NCBI GenBank assembly: GCA_030068075.1
Contig: CM057824.1
Location: 130,562,414 to 130,626,413, forward strand
Length of the DNA: 64,000 bases
Direction: 5' to 3'
Source of the DNA: Paguma larvata
Taxonomy: Eukaryota > Chordata > Mammalia > Carnivora > Viverridae
Part shown: positions 1-12,879 of the stretch, in pieces
How the letters are laid out: every line of letters begins with the position of its first letter
Position numbering within the stretch: the stretch's first letter is position 1
Translations under genes and position numbers: made by a program
The notes under the pieces: model-generated
The model's database searches: none
Told to the model about the DNA's origin: nothing
The model's input: only the letters and a program-made list of their open reading frames with translations

Positions 1-13
1 AAGGAGAGGTTTT

Positions 14-269
14 TTTTTAATGTTTATTTATTTTGAGAGAGAGAGAGAGAGCAGGGAAGCGGCTGAGAGAGAAGGAGAGAGAGAGCAGGGGAGGGGTCAA
101 GAGAGTAGGAGAGAGAAAGAATCTCAAGCAGGCTCTGCACTGCCAGTCCACAGTCAGACACAGGGCTCAAACCTCGAACCATGAGATCATGACCCAAATC
201 CTGAGATTGTGATCTGAGCTGAAATCAAAGTCCGGAGGCTTAACTGACTGAGTCACCCAGGTGCCCCTA
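14..269 (-). mobile_element. CAN/SINEC SINE
   Basis: The head, read on the minus strand, lies at 269 (AGGGGCACCTGGGTGACTCA) and the T-rich tail complement at 14-30. It is flanked by a 13-bp direct repeat, AAGGAGAGGTTTT, at 1-13 and 270-282. The element is nonautonomous, transcribed by RNA polymerase III and mobilised by L1. Confidence 0.93.
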
Positions 270-374
270 AAGGAGAGGTTTTAACTGACTGATATACAGA
301 CTTTTGCAGTCAGGTATGCCTGCCATAGCTCCAATACTTCATAACTCTGATCTCATCCAGAAGCTAGAGCTTTC

Positions 375-490
375 TGGCCTCCAGTTTCTCATATATAAAG
401 TGGGGATAAAAATGTGTCATAAAGTTTCTGTGAGAAATAAATCATAAGGGCTTAACTAATACATAGCATATATTAGCTATTCAAAGTTTA
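375..490 (+). repeat. MIR-like relic
   Basis: The segment TCTCATATATAAAGTGGGGA matches the MIR motif CTCATCTGTAAAATGGGGA and is followed by a degraded 3' part. Ancient tRNA-derived SINE; boundaries are approximate. Confidence 0.5.
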
Positions 491-1724
491 CCAAATTGCT
501 GATGGATATTGTTAGGGGAGCTCATAGGGAGGACATGACCTCTGGTTGACACTCGAGCTGGACCGGGCAGTCTGAGGCACCTTGCCCCTTCCCCTGTCCC
601 TGGAATGTATATTCTACCCATCATTTCTACGGTGGAAGGCACTTTCAAGGATGCAGCCTTGAGAGATCAATGTGTTGTTGAGGCTATCTGGACAATATAC
701 ATGGCAGAACTATGTTAAAGCCACTGTATAAACTTCTAAGATTCTGGTAGGGTGGGTGCAGAGATCTGCTCCTCTTGTAACCAATCACCCAAGACAGGCC
801 TCATATGTAAATCCCCTTGTTTATTAAACCTGCCACTTACGAATCTGCAGTGGCCTGCCTCTTTCTTTGGTTTCTACCTGCATGAGGAGGCTCTAGTTTC
901 AGACGTCACATGGGAAGCTTCCAGGGTGACAAACCCAAACATGTAAATATCAGCATCTACTCTAGCTGTAGGTAAAACACATACTTTGTATCATACGAGA
1001 AAACATACTTAATAGGCATTTTTGTCCCATAATTACCTCTAACTTATTCCATTTTTTCTCATTATATTATAGCCATCATGCTAAGAGGTTAGTCATTTAA
1101 GTTATATGCAAATTAATTTAATGTTTTCTTTTCAATAGACATCTAGTAAGCACTTACAATCAAAAAAGCAATTCTGTATCTACAAGCAGCACAGCAGACG
1201 GGTCTACTATTGAGAACTGATAGTGCAATACTTTCTGAACTACCTAAGTGCCTTAAATAAACCCTGTTCTAACTTGTGTTCTCTCTCTTTGCATTATGTT
1301 TAAAAAGTTGATTACAGCCAGTTACCTGTTATTTACTGAGGATCGATTTTGTTGATCAGACACATTCAGAAAAAAATATGCATAAACTAGTTATTTGGGA
1401 ATTTTAGCCAATAAATTGTCAGCCTGTGATAATTTGGCTCGGTTTTGCACTTTTAAATCAGTTTTTGGCATTGGTAGCTATAGTCACTTTGGTAATTAGA
1501 GATGAAAGTTGAATTAAGAAGAAGGAATCTATTAATATATAATAATGGCATCAGAGTCACCAATAAATAATACTGCTCCTCTGAAATCATTAGAGTAGAA
1601 TCTAACTTTTAAAAAATATCTTAACAGGCAATACTCTCACACTTCATTTAGGAAATAAATTATAGAATTATATTATGTAGTGATTAGGAAATTGATCTTG
1701 CATTTTTCCATTTTTAAGCATTCT

Positions 1725-1850
1725 GTAGCAGAAAAATTATTACTCTGGACTCAAGTTTTACTTTTGCTCTAGAAGCTCAATGAAATTGGGCAGGTCATTT
1801 AATCTTTCTTAGTGTCAATTTTTTTTCATTTGTAAATTTAGAGAGCCAGA
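1725..1850 (+). repeat. MIR-like relic
   Basis: GGGCAGGTCATTTAATCTTT followed by TTTCATTTGTAAA corresponds to the conserved MIR core (GGGCAAGTCACTTAACCTCT ... CTCATCTGTAAA). Diverged, edges approximate. Confidence 0.55.
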
Positions 1851-1991
1851 TTTCTATGTTACACATAAGTTTTCTCATCTCTTTGACTGACGATGGAATA
1901 CAAATGATGATGGTATATAGAATAAAATTTTTAGTGCAATACTGTATATTTGTTTGTAGGTGAAAGGAAACCTAAGCACAAAAGGCTAGCA

Positions 1992-2196
1992 GAGGCACGT
2001 GGGTGACTCAGTTGGTTAGGTGTCTGACTCTTGATTTCCACTCAGGTCACGATCTCACAGTTGTGAGATCCAGCCTCAAATCGGTTCTGCGTTAGGCATT
2101 GAGTCTGCTTGGGATTCTCTCTCTACGTCTCTTTCTGATCCTCCTCCACTCGCTCACGCATGGTCTCTCCCTCTTAAGAAATTAAAATTAAAAAAG
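1992..2196 (+). mobile_element. CAN/SINEC SINE, diverged
   Basis: The head GAGGCACGTGGGTGACTCAG and the B-box region are recognisable, followed by a pyrimidine-rich 3' part and an A-rich tail. No clear target-site duplication was found, which suggests an older copy. Confidence 0.88.
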
Positions 2197-3229
2197 AGGT
2201 TTATAAACAATTATGATTATGACTTCTGATTTCAAAGAAGAAAAATGTCTTGGAAATCTACCAAATAATATATCCAAGTAAATGGAGTTAAGACAGAAAC
2301 ATTGAATTAAACAACACTTTGGCCTTTCTCATACTGAATGAACCTGAAATTACTATACTATACTTAGGTGTTACTGTGATCCTTTCTTGAGACACCACCT
2401 GTAATTTGAAGAAGATCTACTTAAAGGTCAAATTTTCTGAACATTGATTTTCTTTCTTGTATGAACAATGAATTTTGAAGTTACATTTTATGACCACTCT
2501 TTAATATTGCCATTTGCTAATTTCAAGGTGCATTAGGTATAATTATTTTTTTAATAAGGGCAGCAGTAAAAAGCGTATTCAAGTATCAGGCTTCATGGAA
2601 GGTGCTACATTCCTGCTTCCTCCCTACAGCATTTTCTATCTCCACTCTGCAACCCTAATCAGCACCAGTTTCTTAATATCACAAGATTCTTAAATACGAC
2701 TGCTCTATTTCAGGGGTGAGTTAAAGAACAGATTCTTAAGTGTTTTAAGACACTGTTGCTTTAACTCTGATGAATTAAACAACTCTACAATTTATTTTAG
2801 AATGACCCCAGACCCTCAGTGTAAGTGCTGTAGTTTAAGTAGGAACACTGCTATGTTCACCTCTCTGGGAGGTGGTCTTGAAAGCTATCTATTAGTGTTA
2901 TTGCAGAAACAGTTATGAGAGCAGAGGAGGTACTGAACCCTAAATTTGGGGGGTGGAAACAGTTTCCATGGTAGGATGAGCGAGATCGTTGTGAATTATC
3001 AGCAGACCTGATCTGAAGTGATAAGGAAGGATAGAGTCAATATCAAAGCTGAGAGAGAGAGTATAGAACTGGCCTGCAAAGCTGACATGCTAAAAGGATA
3101 TGGGTAACCATAACGTCAGAGTAGAGAAACTCAGAAAGACACTGAAGTTTTAGGTGAGTCTGTAGCAATTCTATAGATAGATCAGAAGCCTACGGGTACA
3201 CCCCCATTCTAGTTTACTTCGGTCCATTA

Positions 3230-3427
3230 AAATTTTTTTTTAATGTTTATTCATTTTTTTAGAGAGAGAGAGACACAGCGTTAGCAGGGGAGGGGCACAG
3301 AATCTGAAGCAAGCTCTAGGCTCTGAGTTGTCAGCACAGAGACCAAAGTGGGGCTCAAACTCAGGAATCACGAGATCGTGACCTGAGCTGTCGGTCACCC
3401 AACCTACTGAACCACCCAGGCACCCCT
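3230..3427 (-). mobile_element. CAN/SINEC SINE
   Basis: A T-rich start, a GA-rich block and the terminal head complement ACCACCCAGGCACCCCT mark a minus-strand copy. Confidence 0.9.
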
Positions 3428-3606
3428 AGTTGGGTACATTTTTAATGACGAGAAGGCACCTTCATCACTAATGTCACTTGGGTGGCTGCAAGCCAGTATG
3501 AATGACATTATTCTCAGTATCATTTAGCATATGGCAGAGTATTAGGTATGTTTAAACAGGGCTCATATCATTTAATGGTAAAATACTATTTAAAGAACAA
3601 CTGTTT

Positions 3607-4088
3607 GGGGTGCCTGGGTGGCTATGTCAGTTAAGCTTCTGATTCTTTTTTTTAAGTTTTTTTTGAGAGACATAGAGACTGAGTGTGAGCAAGGGAAGGG
3701 CAGAGAGAGAGAGGGGGACACAGAATCCGAAGCAGGCTCCAGGCTCTGAGCCATCAGCACAGAGCCCTATGCGGGGCTCGAACTCACAGACCTTGAGATC
3801 ATGACCTGAGCTGAAGTCAGCCGCTTAACCGACTGAGCCACCCAGGCGCCCCAAGCTTCTGATTCTTGATCTCGGCTCTGATCATGATCTCCCAGCTCAT
3901 GACTTCAAACCCCACACTGGGCTCTGCACAGACAGTGAGGATCCTGCTTAGGAGTCTCTATCTCCCCCTCTCTCTGCCCCTGTCCCACTCTCTTCCCTCT
4001 CTCTCTCTCAAAAACAAACAACAACAACAACAAAAAAAAAACAAACAAAAAAAGAAAAACAAAAACAAAAACCTTAAAAAAACTTAAA
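3607..4088 (+). mobile_element. CAN/SINEC SINE, split by a nested SINE
   Basis: The head is at 3607-3647 (GGGGTGCCTGGGTGGCTATG) and the body resumes at 3868 with the expected next SINE sequence. It ends in a long A/C-rich tail with CAA and CAAA units to about 4088. The two halves are separated by a minus-strand SINE. Removing the insert and one copy of the duplication restores a continuous element. Confidence 0.92.
3648..3852 (-). mobile_element. CAN/SINEC SINE nested inside another SINE
   Basis: A minus-strand copy flanked by the perfect 15-bp direct repeat AAGCTTCTGATTCTT (3633-3647 and 3853-3867), which is itself part of the host SINE. It is therefore younger than its host. Confidence 0.94.
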
Positions 4089-5401
4089 AGGATAATGACT
4101 CCTTGTAGAAAAATAGTGTTTCTCCAAAAGTTGATTAAAGAACTTTTAATTTCGCTTTGATCTTGAATGTGGATTTCAATCAAAAGACAATAAATACCTA
4201 AGTCATGCTTATCTTCACTGTGCTTCCTTTTAGTTATTGGCCCTCCTCCACGGATTCTATCCCTTCCTTATCACTTCAAATCAGGTCTTCTGATATTTCA
4301 CAATGATCTTTTACACATTCATTCAACATACACTTATTGAATCCTTGTCATTCTTCAGATTCTAAGCACAGGAAATATAAATAAACAATTTCTTTGAGCT
4401 TTTTCTCTACAGAAATGGCTCTGATGGGCTCTTCTGGAAACCAAACCAAGATTTTACTTTTTCTTGATATATTTTCTTATCTATGAACTATTTCCTTAAC
4501 AGCTTAGTAGTCAAAGTAAAATAAACTGATACAATTATTTTAGGACTCTGGACACATAACAGTTTGTTAAATGGGGTCCAGATCATAATGTTTTGTAAAT
4601 AGCCGTGTCAGCAGGCTGTTAGCAATTTCTGCATTTCTGAGCATGGGTCAGACATGTGTTCATTCTTGGAAGGATTCCACTGATGAGTCCATTTCAGTAC
4701 GGAGATAGAAGGCATATATGCATCTATTTTTCTGGGAGATCTCTGACTTAATGAAGTCATCTATGTGTGGCTGTTTCCACCTTAAAATGTTGAAGATATT
4801 TTAAAACATAAATTGAGTGCATGATTAGCACACTATATGTTTCCAGAAATATGATGTTTGTCTTTTTGATTTAATAAATATGGACTGTGCTGGCTTTAAA
4901 ACAATAGTTGGTTTTTAGGATTTGCTTTCTCTATCTCTGTCCTCAAATCATACCATTCTCAAACATTAGTTTATGAGGACATTGAGAGACAATGTGTCAA
5001 GTCAGTAGGAGTGGCCAGACTGGGATTCTTATAGGTTTGTTCTGCTCATAGATTTATACTTAAATAAAGTCATTTCATGTAAAGGATATGGAACCCCCTG
5101 GGGTTGTTCTATTGTATACATTTTTCCCATCGGGGTTCAACTCATGATATCATTTAAATTAAGGTAAAAATGCTTTGGGAAATTAATTTTCCATTATAAT
5201 TATTGCTTACTTCGGACCACAAAAGGTCACACTATATCTAGGGTCAAGTTTTGTTCTGGAAGATGAGAATTGCACCATTAAAAACACTTCTGAGAAGAAA
5301 ATGGGACCGGCATTGATTGTAAAGAAGCTAACAAATTTCTCTTTTTTTCTGGGGATCTGGGGCAGTTGTTCCTAGGCTCAACCTGAGAAAGACAGTTTAG
5401 A

Positions 5402-5570
5402 ACAGGGTTTTTACCCTGACATTGTGGATAATTATTCATTGTGGAGGGCAGTTCCATGCAATGTAGGATGTTACTAAGGATGCTACTGGGTACCAGTACT
5501 AATGCATCCTCCCAATCACGAAAATCAAAAGGGCTCCAGATGTTGTCAACTGTTTCCTGGAGAACTAAAT
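5402..5570 (-). mobile_element. MER5A-like hAT (Charlie) nonautonomous DNA transposon relic
   Basis: Words such as TGCAATGTAGGATGTT, GGATGCTACTGGGTACCAGT and GGGCTCCAGATGTTGTCAA follow the order of the MER5A consensus read on the minus strand. Old and diverged. It accounts for most of a spurious 119-codon minus-strand reading frame here. Confidence 0.75.
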
Positions 5571-5720
5571 AGTCCTCAGCTGCGAAGGACTGGATTAGAG
5601 AAATTCTCGGAAAGCTATTGGTGCCTAAAAAATTCATAGCACTAAGAAAGAGAATCCATTAAGGAAACTCTATGTGGATAGATGGAGAAGTGGCCGATAA
5701 TCTCTACAACGGTATCTACT

Positions 5721-6436
5721 TTTTTAAGACTTAATATTTTTTAGAACAGTTTTAAGTTGACAACAAAATTGAGAGGGAGGTAAAGTGATTCCCCGTTTAC
5801 TCTCTGTCCCCATACATGCATAGCCTCCCTTGTTATAAACATCACTCATTAAAATGGTACATTTTTTTACCAAGAATGAACCTACGTTGACACATCATAA
5901 TCACCCAAAGTCCTTAGTTTACCTGAGGGTTCACTCTTGGTGAAACTAAGATACTAAAATACAGAGTATTTTCATTGCCTTAAAAGTCCTTTGAGCTTAG
6001 TTTTTCATCTCTTCCTTAACCCCTGATCTTTTTTATCATCTCTATAATTTTGCCTTTTCTAGAATGTCACATCATTGAAATCATACAGTCGTAGCCTTCT
6101 TAGATGGGCTTCTTTCATTTAATACTATGCATTGAAAGTTCCTCCATGACTTTTCATGGCTTTTTAGCTCATTTCTCTTCAGTGCTGAATGATATTCCAT
6201 TGTTTGGATATACTGTAGTTTATTTATCCATTCACCTACTCAAGGACATCTTGGTTGCTTCTAGTTTTGGCAATTATGAATAAAGCTGTTATAAACGTGC
6301 ACAGGTTTTTGTGTGAACATAAGTTTTCAACTATTTTGGATAAATACCAAGGAACACAATTGCTGGATCATATGGTAAGACCATGTTTAGCTTTGTAAGA
6401 AACTTACAAACCGTCTTCCAAAACAGCTGTACAGTG
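5721..6436 (-). mobile_element. 5'-truncated LINE-1 3' end (L1M-type), antisense
   Basis: The sequence reads as the reverse complement of a mammalian L1 3' end: a T-rich tail complement at 5721-5740, then diagnostic words such as GGATATACTGTAGTTTATTT, GGACATCTTGGTTGCTTCTA and AATTATGAATAAAGCTG. A 10-bp direct repeat, GGTATCTACT, flanks it (5711-5720 and 6437-6446). That marks a single 5'-truncated insertion of about 716 bp with no coding capacity. Confidence 0.85.
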
Positions 6437-6850
6437 GTATCTACTATTCAATATTGGGTTTTATTTTTATGTTTTATTGTGTCTCTATTATTCTCAAGCT
6501 TTCAGTATGCTTTATTGAACATCTTTGCTTGAGCAATTAAAGTGGGTGGCTGTGATTTAGGCTTCAAGTGAAGTGACAAAGAAAGAAGGTACAGCCCTGG
6601 GTAGCCCCATTTATAAGATGGCAAAAGTAACCTTCAGGGAGAGAACTGTGCAAGGTTTACAAACGATCGTCAAGTCTTACGTGTGAAACATGCCTGCGTT
6701 TCTAGGGCATCCTCAGTTATCCCTAGGTATATAGACTACGGTGTATTGTGTGGATGTAGAGTGGAAGTAAAAGGGAAAGCTTAATGCTGGTGAACTAGAG
6801 AAATTAAAACTATTTGGTTACTAACAATTACAGAGTTTCTCAATATCTGA

Positions 6851-6851
6851 T

Positions 6852-6902
<51 letters not shown>

Positions 6903-6905
6903 TTT
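6851..6905. repeat. (TTTA)n microsatellite
   Basis: About 13 uninterrupted TTTA units. It forms the expanded tail of the adjoining minus-strand SINE. Confidence 0.95.
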
Positions 6906-7027
6906 TTTAAGTAGGTTTCATGCCCAGCATGGAGCCGGACATCGGGCTTGAACTCATGACCCTGAGATCAAGACCTGAGTTGAGATCATGAATCACATGT
7001 TTAACCTACTGAGCCACCGAGGCTCCC
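6906..7027 (-). mobile_element. CAN/SINEC SINE, 3' part shortened
   Basis: The 5' half, including the B-box region and the head complement GAGCCACCGAGGCTCCCCT, is present, but the pyrimidine-rich 3' block is missing. The tail has become the TTTA microsatellite. An imperfect 14-bp duplication flanks the whole (CTCAATATCTGATT at 6839, CTCAACATCTCATT at 7028). Confidence 0.85.
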
Positions 7028-10000
7028 CTCAACATCTCATTCTAATGAAGAAAATGAGAATCTGGATCCTGGAGAAGAAAAGTGGCATTAAAAGAACATA
7101 GGATATTAAGGAGAAATCCTTTAGTTCACCTTAAATTTGACAATTTTTCTAGAGCCTGATATTTCAGTTGAAGTTAATTAAAGGAAGAAACCACAGAATA
7201 GAAATTCTCAGGAAATTCACACGAAAATATAAAATATAAATACAATGAACAGTTACGATAATGTGAGTGAAGTGTTTTTAGGTTTTTTTGATCGGAGGAT
7301 GACTTGTACATTTAAGAAAACAATTTAGGAAACACGAATCCAGTACCTACAAATGGTTATATTTTTAAACCAAGTTATTCAAACTCTAATGGCCTAAGGA
7401 CAAAATCTCTACCATGTCTGAAGCTCTATAGAAAAAGATTTTTGCATTGAAGTGATTTTCATAATAATAAAAATTACAGAAAAACAGTTAATGTCTAAGT
7501 GTCAGAAAATGGTTAACTATATTAGAGTGCAGTCCATGTAATCAAATGATATTATGAAATTTATATTTGTAAAATTAGTGACAATGTAAAATACTAATTT
7601 CCAATATAAGACAAGGTGAAATATGCCGAATAGTATTATCACAAGCCATGTCAAGAAAAAAATAGATGTATGAAAGATTGAAGAAAATGTGACAAAGCAT
7701 TCAAAAGTAGTGTCTGTCTGCCTGATAGGGTATGGATATTTCTAATTTTTAGAACGCAGGAATTTGGGAATAGTAAATATTAATATTTAATATTAATAAA
7801 CATGTGCAGACATATTATTTCATTTCTCTATCTTATTTATACATTATGAGGTCAAGTTCATCCATAGCTGTTGAGTTCCTCAGTTTTAGGGAGGTTATCA
7901 AATTAGTAACAGGCATTAAGTACATATTTATTTAAATATGAGGACTAATGACTAAAAATGATTGTAGGGAAAATGTTTTATTATTTTTTAGTGAGTGAGG
8001 CTCATCTCATGTAAATGTAAAATCCACATGTTTTTAACCTAAATAATGCACTTCAAAAGAATGTATGTATACAAACAATGTGTACTGGTTAATTATTAGG
8101 TAGATTATTAACGGCTTGTAGATCGAGGGAATCTCAATCCAATAAGAGGGACTCTCATTGATACCAATGGCTTGCCTATTACTAGTAATAGTAGGTGGTT
8201 ATCTAACTTGAAAATTAACAGAAACATAATTCCATTAAGGAAAGAACCAAACAATCCTATGCAATAAGAGATTTTCAAATTTCAAATTTCAAATTCAACC
8301 TACCGTATTGTCCTGCCCAAATGCATTTGGTTAATGTTGTTTCCCCTCAAACCTATACCCGTATGGGATCATTTGGCTGATAAGAAGGCTTTGCTGTTAT
8401 CTAGGATGTAATAACTGCCCTCCACATGATGGGATTTGTGCAGACGTCACCTTGGCCAATACTCCCTATGGACAAAAATACGATTCTGAGTGCCGTGATC
8501 AATATTTGACCAGCACTTCCTATTATGATCCTTGTCATATCAAATAGGTTCCTTGGTAGCCACTGCTTGATCCCTTTTTCCTATCTCACTTTGTCCCGAA
8601 TGTATTCTTGAAATTGTGTCAGTCACTGTTTCGTCAATGTGCTTTAAGTTCGTTACATTATCTGCTCTGTCCGTTGTTATATTTGCCAGCGATATCTTGG
8701 TGAAGAAAAATATAATACCCCTTAGAGTTAAGAAAATGTTATTCTGGCAAGTGGCAAATTATAGGCAGTTATTGCATAATTTCAGAGCGAAGTGAGCAGT
8801 TATTTGCCCAGAGGGAACATGAGTTAGCCATGAAGGAAAATGACCCCATGTATCTTGGAAGAAATTAAAAAGTAAGAATATGTGACAATTAGGGTGCCTC
8901 AAGTATCATAAATCTCTCTCTCTTCTGTTTCTTAATTTCAAATAGAACGGCTAAGAAAGTAAAGCATTTACAAAGGAAGGTGTTAAAATCTAAATTCTCC
9001 CGCTAAAGCAGCTACTGTCAGACGCTTACAAATAGCCTGGTAAAACATCTAAAGTGCTGTTGTATCCAGAATGTTGAAATTATTTTCAAAGGCATGACCG
9101 TTAGAAAAAGTGGCATTAATGGAGAAGGAAAAGCAAGAGCAGGATAATCTATTTATAGAGGTTTCAGGCTATCTGCCTATATACCCCAGTGATTTTTTTT
9201 TTTCCTTTGTGGTAATAAAAAAAAAAGTCAAAACAGGCAATTTTCTAGACAAGTAAATGAATAGGTATAATGGTTTATGACATCTCAAAAATATAAATGA
9301 ACACACAGAATGTCCCATTTCCTAATAGTATGATCTTAACACACATGAATTCTGTTAACAGAGACTAAACAAAAATAACATCAGAAATACACAAACAGAA
9401 ATGTTTAAATCCTGCCCACAGCCCACCATTCATGCCCAGGATCTGTGTGTGGATTGCTACCTGCATGCCTTTTGCAAGAACACATTGCAGATGGAAGAGG
9501 TAGGATCTCTCTGAGAAGATAATTTCCACACGTAGTGCACCTTATCGTTTTCTATCTCTCTGCTACTCCTTCATGTTCACTTTATTGATTCTTTTAAAAC
9601 AAATTTATCTGCTTTCATTTAACCATGCATCCAGTCCTGTTGGTATTTCCTACTACTCAGCTCTTCATAGCTTCCTGAGTTCTGTTCAACTTTCTCTTAT
9701 TTTCATAAATGAAATAACCGAAGCCCCAACTGAGCCTCTGAAAACTTCGCCGGGTAGACGGAGACTATGATAATTAGCCTTATATGCAATTACGAGTCAC
9801 ATAAAGGAGGGAGGATGCATTTCTATACCTTTTCTATCCTGCCTAGTACTCACCAGCTTAGTCATGTGTAGAGATTTGGTACCTGTGGTAAGTACCAAGA
9901 CAAGAGTCTGCATATTGGAAGCATGCCTTTGGAGTGGGGAGGAGGTCAGTGGGCAAACGTGATTTTTCTACATGTTGTCCTCACACTGGCAATCTGTTGT

Positions 10001-10464
10001 GAAGTAGAACCGACCAGGGCAAGGGTCAGGTTTTATATCATTTCATCATAGCAGTGGAGAATGGATGTGCTTCTGAAGGAGCCTTGGCGAGGCACTTCGA
10101 CCGCTGGCTAAGAAGTAGCTTGAGCAGGTGTGGAAAGGATTTCTCTGAGAATGTGTCACCCAGCTATCGAGACCTCACAGCAACATAAATTCAGGCTAAC
10201 TTTAGATAAAACCCCATAGATAAGCCTGGGTTGATAAGCTTCCCATGGGCTCACGACGCACAACTTAAGCCCCAGGGATGGAGAGAGAGCCTTTTCTGGC
10301 TCTTCTTGACCATGCACGTCTGGACTTATACTCTGAGAGGTTGCAAATACTACTGTGATATTTGTTTTTAAGCGCAACATGGTCCTAGGCCCCTTTTCCA
10401 ACTCCATCCAATGGACATGGTCCCAGACCCCTTTTCCAACTCGAGCCAATCTTTATATTTTACA

Positions 10465-10830
10465 CTCTGTACTTTTTTTCAAATTAGACTTCTGTTCTCC
10501 ACACAAGCTGTGTGCTTCCACATCCCCAGGCTTTGCTTAAGTTCCTCTCTGTCCTGCCCATGTCGCTACCGATCTAATTTCTCCTCTTTCTTCAAAGCTT
10601 CTGAAGCCTTTCTCAATCCTCTGTTCAGGAATGATTCCCTCCTTTTAAGTCACAATAGCAGTTTGTTTTCTCTTATGACATTTTTACAACTTGATTTATA
10701 AGATCAAATCTTGTGTTTATTCTTGATCTATGCAATAGCACTATTAGCAAACTGAGGGTAGGATCGATATCCTTATCACCTTTGTGTATTCCTTAGTACC
10801 AATGCTTTATTTGTTCATTGTTTCTACACA
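10465..10830 (+). repeat. L2-like LINE relic, 3' end region
   Basis: The order of words (a leucine/phenylalanine-rich pyrimidine stretch, TTCAAAGCTTCTGAAGCCTT, then AACTGAGGGTAGGATCGATA before the end) follows the L2 3' part. Degraded, edges approximate. It explains the overlapping short reading frames here. Confidence 0.5.
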
Positions 10831-10841
10831 CGCACAGGTAG

Positions 10842-10843
<2 letters not shown>

Positions 10844-10881
<38 letters not shown>
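10844..10881. repeat. (AC)19 microsatellite
   Basis: Nineteen uninterrupted AC units. Confidence 0.97.
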
Positions 10882-10883
<2 letters not shown>

Positions 10884-11108
10884 TCTTCCCCCTCCCCCTT
10901 CACAGATAGTTGGTACAAGGTCTTGTGATATAAACCTCTACTCAGAAATTTCATTAATGCACCTCTACCCTCTCTCCTCCCTCCATTATTCTAAGAAGAT
11001 TTAATAGCTAAATAACCTCAAAGGGCACCAGTCAAATTCTTCGGCATACTTCAACACTATGTCTGAGATAAAAGTAATTTGACTTCGAACAATAAAGAGG
11101 CGAATCTA

Positions 11109-11301
11109 GGGGCACCTGAGTAGCTCAGTTGATTGAGCGTCTGACTTTGGCTCAGGTCATAATCTCACGGTTTGTGAGTTTGAGTCCCACATCAGGCTCT
11201 GTGCTGGCAGCTTCAGAGAATGTGTCTCTGTCTCTCTTTTCCCCTCCCCCACTCGTGCTCTGTCTCTCAAAAATGAATAAATATTAAAAAAATTAAAAAA
11301 A
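11109..11301 (+). mobile_element. CAN/SINEC SINE
   Basis: The head GGGGCACCTGAGTAGCTCAG, the A and B box regions and the tail AATGAATAAATATTAAAAAA are present. It is flanked by an imperfect 10-bp repeat (GGCGAATCTA at 11099, GGGGAATCTA at 11302). Confidence 0.92.
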
Positions 11302-12879
11302 GGGGAATCTAATTGTCAAGACTACCAGGTATGTGTGTGTGTCTACGTCATTGGGCACTTAACTGCTCCTAATGTCACATTGAAAAATTCAGGTTTTGTG
11401 GTGTAGAGGCTATTTGGCACTGGTAGTATCCTTTCAAATTTCTTCTGTGACTCTGTGTGTGTGTGTAATATTTCTTGACTCTCTAGAGAAATCAAGAACT
11501 AGTGAAAATAAAGGAATCATTTGGTATTCACCCTTACGAATGTCCTGTTTCTACCCTTTCCTGCAAAGAGCTGACTGTGACCTTACTTAAGTACAGTTGG
11601 TGCCTCCTAGAATGAGGACAGGGTGTGAGGCGGGAGCTCTGACAAAAGATCTTCCTAAATGTATTGTCCTAAATGTACTACTATAATATCAGGTGGAAGG
11701 AAGAGATTCTCCAACTGCGAGGTGCTGAGAGTCCATTGGTTACAGCCCAGCCATGGTGTATGTTGACAGCTGCCTTTGCCTCCACTAGTCTCAAAAATCC
11801 ATCCCACATGCCAAGTAAGTGAATCCTTGTATGTAAGAAGACTGTGTTCTCCTGGGGGACACAAATCGCAGACAGTATCTCCCCTATCCATGTTAGCTTG
11901 TTTCTACTTTTACCCCCTCGGCCCCCTCGAAGCAAGGAAACCTGCATTTCAGCACCGGATCCGGGTGTGTGTGTTGCGGGAAGGGGAGGGGGTCTGGATC
12001 CTGAGCTCTTCAATATTTCCACCCCCTCCTACTTCCTACTTCCGTGTCCTCACTGATAAGGAAACGGCCAGAGGTCTCACCAGCTGTGAGGTGAGGCCCT
12101 GGAGTAGCCTAAGGAACTAGACGGAATGTGCACATGAAAGGATCCACGGTCAATTCCAGCCTGGCGCTCTGAACTAGGCTGACGACGAGGGCCCTGGGGC
12201 CAGAGAGTCTGCCTCTGGCTCGCTCTTGCCGCAGGCTTGACATCACACTGACAAACCTTTCTTACTCTTCCAGGAGAATAATGATATGCCCCAACCTTCA
12301 CCGGAGGAGAGTTGGTTCTGGGCGCCTGCCACGGCCTCATCACTCCAATTCACACGCGCGCACACGCAGGTGTGCATATGCGTGGTGGGAGGGCTGGGGA
12401 CGAATCCCCGCGCAACTCATCTTTGTACATTTCCAGGACCTGCCTCGTCGCACACCTCGCAGGGACCTGGCCGGTGCTGTGCTCTGGGGACCGAGGGCAG
12501 AGCCTGCTGAGAGTGGCTAGGGGAGACGTTGGACTTGTCCAAGGACGCAGCTGACGCTGACAGCGGAGTTTAACGCAGCCCCTCCAACATCTCAATCCCC
12601 TCCCCAATCTCTCTCCCTTAAGTACCTGCTCTTAAAGGCAGTGGGTCGACGTGGATGAGAAACACCGTTCACATCTTGCCGCCTACCCTCTAGAGCCGAA
12701 GGAGACAGGAAGTGTAGATACTTAGAGGACACCGCTCCCTCTGTGCCGCGGCAGAGTGGAAAGCGTGGGAAGGGGGCAGCCTGCTGAAGGGTTGAGCGAG
12801 AGGGAAGGCCTGGGAGAGAGAGAATCTTCCCACTCCCACGCCCTTGGAGGAATGAGAGCAGCAGAAAATACCGCCTGCC

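Larger units (their letters stand above)
1..12879. other. 5' flanking DNA of NCAM2, no gene recognised
   Basis: AT-rich flank with SINE, L1, L2, MER5A and MIR relics listed separately. The longest reading frame (5278-5637, minus) lies largely in the MER5A relic and is not a gene. From about 11,600 to 12,880 the base composition rises toward the CpG island without a recognisable exon. I see nothing further in 7,042-10,464 except a short (CAAATTT)3 tandem at about 8275-8296. Confidence 0.75.

Noticed and set aside
3866..4183. Overlapping frames rich in Lys/Asn and Phe/Leu/Val
   Set aside because: They read through the CAA/CAAA tail of the SINE at 3607-4088.
5278..5637. 119-codon minus-strand reading frame
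   Set aside because: Most of it coincides with the MER5A-like transposon relic.
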